Shown here: piece by piece, positions 26,462-34,518 of the stretch
Layout: each line of letters opens with the position of its first letter
How positions within the stretch are numbered: position 1 is the stretch's first letter
Assembly: GCA_965602675.1 (NCBI GenBank)
Contig: CBFCZO010000004.1
Location: 13,668 to 77,667, forward strand
Direction: 5' to 3'
DNA length: 64,000 nucleotides
Source of the DNA: DATKUA01 sp965602675
GTDB lineage: Bacteria > Acidobacteriota > DATKUA01
Notes under the pieces: model-generated
Told to the model about the DNA's origin: nothing
Seen by the model: only the letters and a program-made list of their open reading frames with translations
Databases searched by the model: none
Position numbers and translations under genes: made by a program

Positions 26462-27223
26462 TCATTGTATAACATTTGAAAAGATCGACGCATCCGGCGG
26501 CTCCAAGAATACTCGCACGCGCCTGTTCGCTGCCTGGTTTTCCGGCGTGTCGTTCGGAACCTTGGGCCGGGTCGAACCGTAACCGGCTACCATAAACCTC
26601 TCCGGCGGAAGCCAGGCACCCCGCTCTTCCGTTTCCGACAAAAGGAAATCAAGCACGGCCACTGCTCGCCGTGCGCTGAGTATATAGGCATCGCGCGGCG
26701 GAAGCGAGTTATCGGTGTGACCTTCGATAATCACGCGCCTGTCAGACACCTCCAGCACTCTCGCCAGGAAATTCCTCAACAGCTCGAGGAACTCACCGGA
26801 CTCGGCAGTCAACTCGGCGCTCCCCTCCCGGAAGAGTACCTTCTCGGCCAGAACTATCGAGATCGCGCCATCGGGGGAGTCCTCGACGTAAAACTCGACC
26901 GCGTCGGCCACGCTGCCCGAACCCAGGCCTTCCTCAACGCTGCTCGATAAGTCGACCAGTGCCGCTCGCGTAGGGTTCTTCGCGACCTCGGGAAGGGGAT
27001 CGAAAACGAAATCGCTGGAGTGAACCATGTCACCTTCCATCATCAGGCCGAGTTCATCGCCCGAGAACGAGCGGAAGAACTCCTGGAAGCGCTCGCTGGA
27101 GATGCTCGACATCGAGAATAGCAGCACGAAGAAGGTGAGCAGCAGCGTGCACATGTCGGAGAAGGTCACCATCCAGTTGCCTGACGGTGCTCCTTCTTCC
27201 TTAATTATGACTCTACGCGCCAC
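26462..27223 (-). CDS. motB: Motor stator protein MotB
   Basis: Stator B subunit. 253 residues. The N-terminal membrane helix carries the ion-binding Asp23 in TFSDMCTLLLTFFVLLF, the plug/linker follows, and a C-terminal OmpA-like peptidoglycan-binding domain (about 140-248) contains RRVIIEGHTDNSLPP, LSARRAVAVLDFLL and NRRVRVFLEPP. The GTG start fits. It is encoded three bases after the MotB-like gene, which lacks the Asp, so this copy is the likely functional ion-conducting partner of MotA. Confidence 0.93.
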   Translation of the reverse strand: MARRVIIKEEGAPSGNWMVTFSDMCTLLLTFFVLLFSMSSISSERFQEFFRSFSGDELGLMMEGDMVHSSDFVFDPLPEVAKNPTRAALVDLSSSVEEGLGSGSVADAVEFYVEDSPDGAISIVLAEKVLFREGSAELTAESGEFLELLRNFLARVLEVSDRRVIIEGHTDNSLPPRDAYILSARRAVAVLDFLLSETEERGAWLPPERFMVAGYGSTRPKVPNDTPENQAANRRVRVFLEPPDASIFSNVIQ

Positions 27224-27226
27224 CCC

Positions 27227-28003
27227 TCACCTCATCTCGCCCGAGCGGTCGAGCCGCGGGTGCTTAATTATCACTTCCACGCGCCGGTTGAGCGTCATGT
27301 TTTCGGGTGTGTCGTTTGCGACCAAAGGACGGTACTCCCCGGCGCCGCTGGCAGACAGTCTGCCCATGCTGACTCCTCGAGAATTCAGATATCTGAGCAC
27401 GCTCATCGCGCGCGCCTGCGAGAGCTCCCAGTTGTTGAGCCACGTTCCCCCGGCCGGGAGCTGGCTGGTGTCGCTGTGACCCTCGATTGCAAGCTCGTTG
27501 CGAAAGGGCCCGACTATCGCCACCAGGCGGTCGAGAAAACGTTGGCCCTGAGGCGTGAGCTGGTCATCTCCGGAAGCAAAAGAAAGCTCTTCACCCAGGG
27601 TCACGACCAATCCGCGAGGCGTAACAACGATCCCGATGTTACCCTCCAGCCCCACCTGGCGCGCATAGCGCTGAAGGGCGAGAAACTCCTCGTAATGTGA
27701 CGTTACGACCTCGTACAGTAGCTCGTCACCCGGCTTGGACGCCTCTGCGGTCAGGTCCTGACCCGTGCTTCCCGACTCGAAGACGCTGAACATTCTCGCA
27801 GCCTTCTCGAAGATGCCCACGAACTCCAGCTGCACCGAGGTAAGCGCCATTTTAACCCGCTCCACGTCGAAGCTCGAATAGGCAGTCAGCAGGATGAAGA
27901 AAGCCAGGATAATGATTGAGAGGCTGGTGAAAAGAGAGACATGAACGGGCAGCTTCGGGCGCTGCTTGATGATAATCGGCTTCGATTCGTTGTTTCCAAC
28001 CAT
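27227..28003 (-). CDS. MotB-like OmpA-domain protein lacking the ion-binding Asp
   Basis: 258 residues with the MotB layout. A basic N-terminus is followed by a membrane helix (FTSLSIIILAFFILLTAYSS), a linker of about 90 residues, and an OmpA-like domain (about 145-250: ELAIEGHSDTSQLPAGG, LSQARAMSVLRYLNSRG, LNRRVEVIIKHP). When the helix is aligned with the next gene's TFSDMCTLLLTFFVLL, the essential Asp is replaced by Ser27, and no acidic residue lies in the helix. It is expressed between motA and motB (six and three bases). It could pair with MotB in a mixed stator or serve as a structural anchor; both are inference. Confidence 0.88.
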   Translation of the reverse strand: MVGNNESKPIIIKQRPKLPVHVSLFTSLSIIILAFFILLTAYSSFDVERVKMALTSVQLEFVGIFEKAARMFSVFESGSTGQDLTAEASKPGDELLYEVVTSHYEEFLALQRYARQVGLEGNIGIVVTPRGLVVTLGEELSFASGDDQLTPQGQRFLDRLVAIVGPFRNELAIEGHSDTSQLPAGGTWLNNWELSQARAMSVLRYLNSRGVSMGRLSASGAGEYRPLVANDTPENMTLNRRVEVIIKHPRLDRSGEMR

Positions 28004-28009
28004 GGCTCG

Positions 28010-28771
28010 TTAGAACTGCGACGCTCTCTCCCCAGGCGGTAGGAAGGTGTTAAGTTTCTGCTCCACAATGCGCGGTACGTCCCCGCTCTGGATCGAGAGG
28101 ACACCCGCCATCGTCATCTCCTTGAAGAGCAACTCCTCGCTGGATCGCTTCTTAAGCTTCTCGGCCAGCGGCAGGAACACGAGGTTGGCAAGCAGCGCGC
28201 CATAAAAAGTTGTCACCAGCGCGATAGACATTTTAGGGCCGATGGAGGAGGGATCGTCGAGGCTCTGCAGCATGAAGATCAGGCCGATAAGCGTGCCGAT
28301 CATACCGAACGCGGGGGAGAAGTTCCCCATCGCCTCCAGAATGCCCGAGCCGATGCGATGCCGCTCGCCCACCTTCTCCAGCTCCGTCTCCATAATCTGA
28401 CGCGTCAGCTCCGGCTCCGTGCCGTCGACAACCAGCTGGATCCCCTGATGCATGAACGGATCCGAGGCCTCGCCTGCAACGTTCTCCAGGGCCAGCACTC
28501 CGTCGCGGCGCGCCACCCTGGCGAACTCGACCATCCGCGGAACCAGCTCCTTTAACGTCTCAGCCTTGTGGAAGAATGCCTTGCTCAAGGCTGATATCAA
28601 CTTCTGGACATCAGCCACGGGAAATGCAACCAGGGTGGCGCCGAAGGTTCCGCCCATGACGATCATCATTGATATCGGATCGATGAAAAAACCGAGACCA
28701 TTGCCGAGTATGATTGAACCGAGCACCAGACCGAAGCCGACCAGAAAGCCGAGGATGGTTGAAATATCCAT
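28010..28771 (-). CDS. motA: Motor stator protein MotA
   Basis: Stator A subunit. 253 residues, four membrane helices. Family features: IDPISMMIVMGGTFGATLVAFP in the first third, the cytoplasmic charged loop with PRMVEFARVARRDGVLALE and the basic GERHRIGSGILE, then AFGMIGTLIGLIFMLQSLDDPSSIGPKMSIALVTTFYGALLANLVFLPLAEKL in sequence. It is the first gene of the flagellar block and has a sigma-28-like promoter about 90 bp upstream. Confidence 0.95.
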   Translation of the reverse strand: MDISTILGFLVGFGLVLGSIILGNGLGFFIDPISMMIVMGGTFGATLVAFPVADVQKLISALSKAFFHKAETLKELVPRMVEFARVARRDGVLALENVAGEASDPFMHQGIQLVVDGTEPELTRQIMETELEKVGERHRIGSGILEAMGNFSPAFGMIGTLIGLIFMLQSLDDPSSIGPKMSIALVTTFYGALLANLVFLPLAEKLKKRSSEELLFKEMTMAGVLSIQSGDVPRIVEQKLNTFLPPGERASQF

Positions 28772-28862
28772 CAGGACCCCTCTGTCTACCGCTGCAAATC
28801 GATTGATTTATGAACGAGATAAAACCAAGCGGCACAGCGTTTTAACGCAGAAAATAATAACA

Positions 28863-28888
28863 TAAACGGCTTTTTTTGTAAAGCTTTA
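28863..28888 (-). promoter_or_regulatory. Sigma-28-like promoter upstream of motA
   Basis: On the minus strand TAAAGCTT (28888-28881) and GCCGTTTA (28870-28863) compare with the FliA consensus TAAAGTTT and GCCGATAA (7/8 and 6/8). The TAAA-to-GCCG distance is 14 bp (consensus 15). The TAAAG half lies inside a perfect 16-bp palindrome TTGTAAAGCTTTACAA (28876-28891). The leader to the motA ATG is about 85 nt. Confidence 0.55.
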
Positions 28889-28983
28889 CAAGGAATCAGG
28901 CGGCATCGCCCACGGGCGCTTCCGCCGAGCCGACCAGGCCCATGCACCGATCTTCGCCAACGCGCCGAATAATCAAGCAGTCA

Positions 28984-29843
28984 CTATTCGATCAGCAGCC
29001 TGCCTTTTTCCAACACCCTCACGCCGCCGACTTCGAGTGTCGGTTCCCTCACGATGCCGTTGAGATGCAGGGGCACATCAACCACACCCCCGAGAGCGCT
29101 GTTCTTGCCGATCGCGATATGCACGGTCCCCAGGACCTTCTCGTCCTCCAGGATGTTCCCGACCAGTTTCGCCCGCTCGTTGGTCCCGATTCCCAGTTCG
29201 GCGATGTTGCGCGCCTCCTTCCCGAAGGGGGTGATCGAAGCCTCCAGCTGGAGTGCAGCCTCCCCGCCGCGGATCCCCACAGCGTAACCTTCCCGCACTT
29301 CCAGCTCGATTACCTCGTCCACCAGCACCCTTGAGTCGCCCATCGCACCGTCGACCACCAGCACCCTCTCGGCCGTCCCCTCCAGAGGTGCTATATAAAC
29401 CTCACCAGCCGGCAGATTGCCGAAATCGCCGCTGTTGCGAAGAATGCCCGTGTCGGGCTTTCCGGCGCGCCCCCCAAGGCCGAAGCTCAGGTCAGTGCCT
29501 CCGGGTGGCGGTAAGGTGGGCTACGTCAGCCTCAGTGAGCAGATCGGCTATCTGGCGGCTCAGCTCATCGATCTTACGGTAGTCGGCGCTCATCGCGCGC
29601 AGCATTGTGTCCTCGGTAATCCCCGGCAGCGTGGCGATCCGCGCGCCCCGTTCCCTAGCTGCCATCCTGGCGGTCGTGTGGCTCAGGCTGCGGAACGTGG
29701 GGCAGAGTATCACCTCGGCTGCATACATCGCCGCCGCAACCAACGCCGGAGGCTCCTCCCCGTCGATCTGCCGTGGAATTGTCTCGAGCAACATCGCCTC
29801 GGCTCCGGCCCGCAACTCCGGCCGGAACAGACAAGTCGGTCAT
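28984..29843 (-). pseudogene. M29 (thermophilic) aminopeptidase gene, truncated and frameshifted
   Basis: The translated pieces match M29 metallo-aminopeptidases. One frame encodes DGEEPPALVAAAMYAAEVILCPT to SLSHTTARMAARERGARIATLPGIT (frame ending in a TGA at 29492). A second frame carries the rest: GGTDLSFGLGGRAGKPDTGILR, GDFGNLPAGEVYIAPLEGTAE, then VLVVDGAMGD to the stop at 28984. Removing one base near 29497 (in GCCACCCGG) would join HLTA directly to PGGTDL, so the shift is a single-base insertion. About 45 N-terminal residues expected in the family are also missing; a possible ATG at 29843 with AGGGAG upstream is in yet another frame. It lies right behind lgt. Either a decaying gene or an assembly error. 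Confidence 0.75.
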
Positions 29844-29896
29844 GGAAGTTCTCCCTGCAGACATCCCGCGGGCACTCCCAGCCGCGTCCGATTCGC

Positions 29897-30676
29897 TCAG
29901 GCGATTTCCTTTGCGCGTCCCCGGCGGCTGAGATATACGTAAATGACTATACCAACAATCAGCGTGAATACCGAGATGAGCTGCTGGCCCGAAAGGCCGA
30001 GGAAAACCGGCCCGTGATCGCCACGGAACCATTCCACGATGCCTCCGCGGACCACCGAGTAGAGAATCACGTAAGCCCAGAAGACCTGCCCGTCGAATTT
30101 CCTGAACCGCCACAACAGCACAAGCAGGGCAAACACAACTACCATCAGCAGCATTTCGTAGAGCTGGACGGGATGGCGGAAAACTCCGGACGGCGCGATC
30201 GCATCGGGAGGAAAATTAACCGCCCAGGGAAGCTCCGCCTGATCAACCGGCTTGCCGTAGCAGCAACCCGCGCAGAAACAGCCTATGCGGCCGATTGCCT
30301 GGCCGATAGCGATGCTCGGTGCCGCCACGTCCGCTACGAGCCAAACCGGCTGCTTCTTCCAATAGAGGTAGGCCACCGAGAGGATCACGGCCACAATCAG
30401 CCCGCCCTGGAAAACCCCGCCGGCGCGCAGAACGTCGCCGAGACGGCCGGGATTCTCGATGTATTCCGGCAGATGCCCCAGCACATAGAACAGCTTGGCG
30501 CCGACAACGGAGCCGATCAGCACCACAATGCCGGTGTCGATCATTATCATTGGAGGCAGTCCCACCTTCTTGGCCCTGAAATAGGCGAGCAATATCCCGA
30601 TGAAAAAGGCCAGGGCAAGCATCAACCCATAGGTATAGACTGTGAATCCCCCAATCGTGAATAGCTCACGAAACAT
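29897..30676 (-). CDS. lgt: Prolipoprotein diacylglyceryl transferase
   Basis: Adds diacylglycerol to the lipobox cysteine of prelipoproteins at the inner membrane. 259 residues, about seven membrane helices. Signatures: FTVYTYGLMLALAFFIG, the core AIGQAIGRIGCFCAGCCYGKP, the HPVQLYEMLLM segment, and FRKFDGQVFWAYVILYSVVRGGIVEWFRGD. Its start overlaps the end of lspA by 11 bases, placing the two lipoprotein-processing enzymes in one coupled unit behind ileS. Confidence 0.96.
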   Translation of the reverse strand: MFRELFTIGGFTVYTYGLMLALAFFIGILLAYFRAKKVGLPPMIMIDTGIVVLIGSVVGAKLFYVLGHLPEYIENPGRLGDVLRAGGVFQGGLIVAVILSVAYLYWKKQPVWLVADVAAPSIAIGQAIGRIGCFCAGCCYGKPVDQAELPWAVNFPPDAIAPSGVFRHPVQLYEMLLMVVVFALLVLLWRFRKFDGQVFWAYVILYSVVRGGIVEWFRGDHGPVFLGLSGQQLISVFTLIVGIVIYVYLSRRGRAKEIA

Positions 30677-31268
30677 CAGAACCCTCCCGATCTTCTGCTA
30701 TCTCCTTGTTAGTTCCCATGGAAAGCACCGCTTCTTCCCCCGTTTCGCCCTCCCGTTCGCCCTCTTCCGACTGCTCGGCCTCTGGCTTGCGGTGCGGTCT
30801 GAACGTGTCGAGCAGCAGCAGGCATACCCCCAACACAATACAGGAATCGGCGACGTTGAACGCCGGAAAGCGGAACTGGTCCCAGTAAAACTCAAGGAAA
30901 TCGGTAACCCACCCGATGTTCAATCGGTCGATATGGTTGCCGATCGCTCCCGCAAGAATCATGTGCAGCCCGAGTTGCGAAAGCCACTCGTTCGGCGACA
31001 ACCTCAACGAGTAGAAAATGACCAGCATCAGGGCTATCCCGCCAAGGGTGCTCAGCAGCAACTCCCGATTTCCGTCCTCCACGTCGGCGAACAAGCCGAA
31101 GGCGGCCCCCTTGTTCTGCACGTGATTAATCCGGAAAAAGCCCTCGATCACCTCGACACGGTCGTACTGATCGATGTTGTCACGCACGAGCGTCTTGGTC
31201 CACTGGTCCGCAACTATCAGCAGCACCGGCACCACCAGCCAGATCAGCCTCTTGCGCCATGGGCTCAT
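30666..31268 (-). CDS. lspA: Lipoprotein signal peptidase (signal peptidase II)
   Basis: Aspartyl protease that removes the signal peptide of diacylglyceryl-modified prelipoproteins. 200 residues. Four membrane helices. The catalytic Asp motifs are GNHIDRL and FNVADSCIVLG, and the conserved NHVQNKGAAFGLF is present. The C-terminus has an unusual Glu-rich hydrophilic tail of about 45 residues. The ATG at 31268 shares its first base with the ileS stop codon (TGATG), so translation is coupled; this start gives the usual MSPWRKRLIW beginning. Confidence 0.95.
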   Translation of the reverse strand: MSPWRKRLIWLVVPVLLIVADQWTKTLVRDNIDQYDRVEVIEGFFRINHVQNKGAAFGLFADVEDGNRELLLSTLGGIALMLVIFYSLRLSPNEWLSQLGLHMILAGAIGNHIDRLNIGWVTDFLEFYWDQFRFPAFNVADSCIVLGVCLLLLDTFRPHRKPEAEQSEEGEREGETGEEAVLSMGTNKEIAEDREGSDVS

Positions 31269-34057
31269 CACTCGACTCCGCTCTCCAGACCGTGCAGCAC
31301 CCCGGCGCAGCGCTCGCACACCGTGGGGAATTCCTTGTCGTCACCAACCGCGGGCGACCACGCCCAGCAGCGGTCGCATTTCTCGCCGGGGGCCTTCTCG
31401 ATCCAGGCTGCCGGCTTGTCCCCCTCCTCAACGCTCACCTTGGAAACTATGAACAGCTGCGTCAGGAAATCGCCGTAGCGCTCGACAAGCCCTCGCATCT
31501 TCTCCGGAACCGTCAGCACCACGTGGGCTTCGAGGCTCTGGCCGATTATCTTGGCGTCGCGCGCCTCCTCCAACGCCTTGAGAACAAGCTCCCGAAGGTC
31601 GCGAAGCTTCTCCCAGCGTTCGAGCAGATCGCCGTCTTCTGCATCGATCGCCTCTGGGAAGGCGGCAACGTGCACGCTGGACTCCTTGCCCTCCCACGAC
31701 GGCATGTGAGCCCAGATCTCGTCGGTGGTGAAACTGATGATCGGCGCCGCCAACCGTACGAGGCCGTCGAGAATCGTGAAGAATGCCGTCTGTGCGCTGC
31801 GGCGCTTGCGATCGTCAGGCAGCTCGCAGTAGAGATAGTCCTTCAATATGTCGAGGTAGAAGGCGCTGAGATCGACCGTCACGAATCCGTTGATCGCATG
31901 GTAGACGGTGTGGAACTCGTAATTTTCGTAAGCGCGCATGATCCGCTTGCGCAGCCGCTCGAACATCGCCACAGCGTAGCGATCTATTTCTTCCATCTGT
32001 TCCGCCGGCATCGCGTCGTGGTCCGCGTCGTAGTCGAACAAGTTGCCGAGCAGGAACCGGCAGGTGTTGCGGAACTTGCGGTAGGCCTCGGCGTTGCGCT
32101 TGAGGATCTCTTCGCTGACCCGCACGTCGTCGCGGTAGTCGGTCATCGCCACCCACAGCCGCAACACCTCCGCCCCGTTCTTCGCCATGTAGTCATTCAT
32201 GTCAATGATGTTGCCGAGGCTCTTGCTCATCGCCTTGCCCTCGGCGTCGAGCACGAAACCGTGGGTCAGCACCTGGCGGTAGGGCTTGCCGCCCTTCGCT
32301 GCCAGGCCGCAGAGCAGCGAGCTCTGGAACCAACCGCGATACTGGTCCTGGCCCTCGAGATAGAGATCGCACGGCCAGGGCAGGTCGTCGCGTTTGCCGA
32401 GCACGGCGGCGTGGCTGACGCCGCTGTCGAACCACACATCCAGCGTGTCGGTCTCTTTGCGCAACTCCGTGCCGCCGCACTTGGGACATTTGAAACCGTC
32501 CGGGAGAAATTCCTCCACCGCAAGCTCGTACCAGCATGCGGCGCCGCCGTCTTCGAACTTGTCGGCAGCTCGCTCAACCAGCTCGGCATCGAGGATCGCC
32601 TCACCGCAATCCTCGCAATGGAAAGCGATGATCGGCACGCCCCAGACGCGCTGGCGGCTGATGCACCAGTCGGGCCTGCCCACAAGCATGCGCTCCATCC
32701 GCTCCTCGCCCCAGGCGGGGATCCACTTCGTCTCCTTGATCGCCTCGATTGCGCGCTCCCGCAGCCGATTGTGGTCGACCCTGAAGAACCACTGCTCCGT
32801 GGCCCTGAAGATCACCGGAGACTTCGAGCGCCAGCCAAAGGGGTAGGTGTGCTCGAACTCCTCATCGTGCAGCAGGCAGCCATGCCCGCGCATGAACTCC
32901 ACGATCAGCGGATTGGCATCGAATACGTTCACCCCGGCCCAGTGCTCCACGTCATCGGTGAAACAGCCGGCGTCGTCGAGCGGGCTGTAAACAGGGATGC
33001 CGTAGGCCACGCCCGTGAAATAGTCGTCCGCGCCGTGGCCGGGCGCCGTATGCACGCAGCCCGTGCCGGCCTCCAAAGTGACGTAATCGGCAAGCACGAA
33101 CACGCTGTCGCGATCGATCCACGGGTGCCGTGCCTTGAGGCCCTCCATCTTACGCCCCTTGAAGCGGGCCAGTATCTTCTCGCTGCCGCCCTCGAAGCCG
33201 CAGGCGTTCTGCACGGCGAACATCAGACCCTCGGCGAAGATGTAAACCTTCTCCCCGTGCTCGTAGGCGACATAGGTGAAATCGGGATGGAAGGCGATCG
33301 CCATGTTCGCAGGCAGCGTCCAGGGAGTCGTGGTCCAGATGATCACCTCGGCGTCTTTCCCAGCAAGCGAGGGATCGATCTCGGCCGGATCAACACCCAG
33401 CGGGAAGGCCACGTAGACGGAAGGCGACGTGTGGTCGTGATACTCGACCTCCGCCTCCGCCAACGCCGTCTTGGACACCGGATCCCAGTGGACTGGCTTG
33501 AGACCATTGTAAACATAACCGCCGCGCACGAAGGCCGCGAACTGGCGGGCTATCTCCGCTTCATAGCTGAACTTCATCGTGAAATACGGATCGTCCCATT
33601 CGCCCAGGATGCCCAGCCGGCGGAATTCCACGCGCTGAAAATCGATGAACTTGCGCGCGTACTTGCGGCACTCCTCGATCACCTGCGCCGTGGTCATCTG
33701 TTTCTTTTTCTCGCCCAGAAGTTTGTCGACGCCGTGCTCGATCGGCAGGCCGTGGCAGTCCCAACCGGGAAGGTAGGGCGAGTTGAAGCCGGCCATCGTC
33801 TTGCTCTTGACCACTATGTCCTTGAGGATCTTGTTAAGCACGTGGCCGTGGTGGATGTGGCCGTTGGCGTAGGGTGGGCCGTCGTGCAGCACGAAAGAGG
33901 GGCTCTCGGCTCTTGCTTTGCGGATCTGACCGTATATGTCCTCTTCACCCCAGCGGGCAAGGATTTCCGGCTCCCGCTGAGCGAGATTGGCCTTCATCGG
34001 AAACGATGTGGCGGGCAGGTTCAATGTGTCTTTCATGTTCTTCATCGGTCGTACCAT
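31268..34057 (-). CDS. ileS: Isoleucyl-tRNA synthetase
   Basis: Charges tRNA-Ile. 929 residues, the length of the bacterial zinc-containing type. The HIGH-type motif is in PPYANGHIHHGHVLNK, the KMSKS motif in GKAMSKSLGNIID, and the CP1 editing region contains WTTTPWTLPANMAI. A C-terminal zinc finger has CDRCWAW and CERCAGVL. The N-terminus offers three close ATGs (34057, 34045, 34036); the shortest gives MKDTLNLPATSFPMKANL, which resembles many IleS starts. No T-box leader was recognised. It forms an operon with lspA and lgt. Confidence 0.97.
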   Translation of the reverse strand: MVRPMKNMKDTLNLPATSFPMKANLAQREPEILARWGEEDIYGQIRKARAESPSFVLHDGPPYANGHIHHGHVLNKILKDIVVKSKTMAGFNSPYLPGWDCHGLPIEHGVDKLLGEKKKQMTTAQVIEECRKYARKFIDFQRVEFRRLGILGEWDDPYFTMKFSYEAEIARQFAAFVRGGYVYNGLKPVHWDPVSKTALAEAEVEYHDHTSPSVYVAFPLGVDPAEIDPSLAGKDAEVIIWTTTPWTLPANMAIAFHPDFTYVAYEHGEKVYIFAEGLMFAVQNACGFEGGSEKILARFKGRKMEGLKARHPWIDRDSVFVLADYVTLEAGTGCVHTAPGHGADDYFTGVAYGIPVYSPLDDAGCFTDDVEHWAGVNVFDANPLIVEFMRGHGCLLHDEEFEHTYPFGWRSKSPVIFRATEQWFFRVDHNRLRERAIEAIKETKWIPAWGEERMERMLVGRPDWCISRQRVWGVPIIAFHCEDCGEAILDAELVERAADKFEDGGAACWYELAVEEFLPDGFKCPKCGGTELRKETDTLDVWFDSGVSHAAVLGKRDDLPWPCDLYLEGQDQYRGWFQSSLLCGLAAKGGKPYRQVLTHGFVLDAEGKAMSKSLGNIIDMNDYMAKNGAEVLRLWVAMTDYRDDVRVSEEILKRNAEAYRKFRNTCRFLLGNLFDYDADHDAMPAEQMEEIDRYAVAMFERLRKRIMRAYENYEFHTVYHAINGFVTVDLSAFYLDILKDYLYCELPDDRKRRSAQTAFFTILDGLVRLAAPIISFTTDEIWAHMPSWEGKESSVHVAAFPEAIDAEDGDLLERWEKLRDLRELVLKALEEARDAKIIGQSLEAHVVLTVPEKMRGLVERYGDFLTQLFIVSKVSVEEGDKPAAWIEKAPGEKCDRCWAWSPAVGDDKEFPTVCERCAGVLHGLESGVE

Positions 34058-34071
34058 GAATCTCGTTGGTT

Positions 34072-34077
34072 ATTATA
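34072..34077 (-). promoter_or_regulatory. Candidate -10 element for ileS
   Basis: TATAAT on the minus strand 14 bp before the first possible ATG, without a good -35. If used, transcription would begin within a few bases of the first ATG, which would favour one of the two internal ATGs as the real start. Confidence 0.3.
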
Positions 34078-34079
34078 AC

Positions 34080-34435
34080 GTAGGGAAGTGTGAGAAACTA
34101 AGGGCCGGAGTAACCGGGCGCTAAATCGAACACCGGCGGAGGTTGGATACAGGGCTCCTTAACTCCGCCGGGGTGTGTCTCCCTTGTAGTATGCTGTGAA
34201 GCATCATGCCGGTTAGCCTTTTGATCCGGCCGGATGACGGCAACCGCCGCCCCACCGGAAGGAATGGTTCCTACCCGCCGGGAAAAATAGCACAGGGCAG
34301 ACCCGCGGTCAATTAATCTGTGCTGCATCCCGCGCGGGAACCGCCGGTCGATACGCGCTGTCAGATGACTTGCGCGGCTGGCAGATTGACGACTTTCGGG
34401 TGCTGCTTGTTCCACACTCAAACAAACAATCCGCC
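34080..34435. other. Non-coding stretch with several inverted repeats between ileS and the TPR gene
   Basis: No credible gene in any frame over about 350 bp. Inverted repeats seen: CCGGCGGAG (34133-34141) with CTCCGCCGG (34173-34181); AGCACAG (34289-34295) with CTGTGCT (34318-34324); the palindrome CCCGCGCGGG (34329-34338); and GGAA...TTCC around 34258-34270. I could not match it to a T-box, cobalamin, TPP, c-di-GMP or other riboswitch core. It could be a divergent regulatory region, a structured leader or a small RNA gene. Confidence 0.4.
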
Positions 34436-34465
34436 TTGAGCCAACTGTAGCTGTTCTGATAGAAT
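34436..34465 (+). promoter_or_regulatory. Candidate promoter for the TPR gene
   Basis: TTGAGC (34436-34441), an 18-bp spacer and TAGAAT (34460-34465), about 53 bp before the ATG. Confidence 0.45.
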
Positions 34466-34518
34466 CGCCCGTCCAAGGATCGCCGCGAGGCCCCTTTGTT
34501 AAACAAGGAGAATTAGTA

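Noticed and set aside
29655..30113. 152-codon minus-strand frame overlapping the end of lgt and the start of the M29 remnant
   Set aside because: Out of frame with lgt and made of Arg/Gly-rich sequence. It does contain the ATG at 29843 that may have been the original M29 start, but no independent protein is supported.
31259..34078. Open frame of over 900 codons on the plus strand, opposite ileS
   Set aside because: It is the antisense of a clear isoleucyl-tRNA synthetase gene; GC-rich codon bias keeps the opposite frame open. The protein is low in motifs and rich in His/Arg/Ala.
34080..34320. T-box leader for ileS
   Set aside because: A GACCGCGGGTC palindrome on the ileS strand recalls the ACCGCG part, but the full T-box sequence, specifier loop and terminator/antiterminator pair were not found.
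34098..34421. 107-codon minus-strand frame between ileS and the TPR gene
   Set aside because: Cys/Ser/Arg-rich translation with no motif, no good ribosome site, and it covers the hairpin region.
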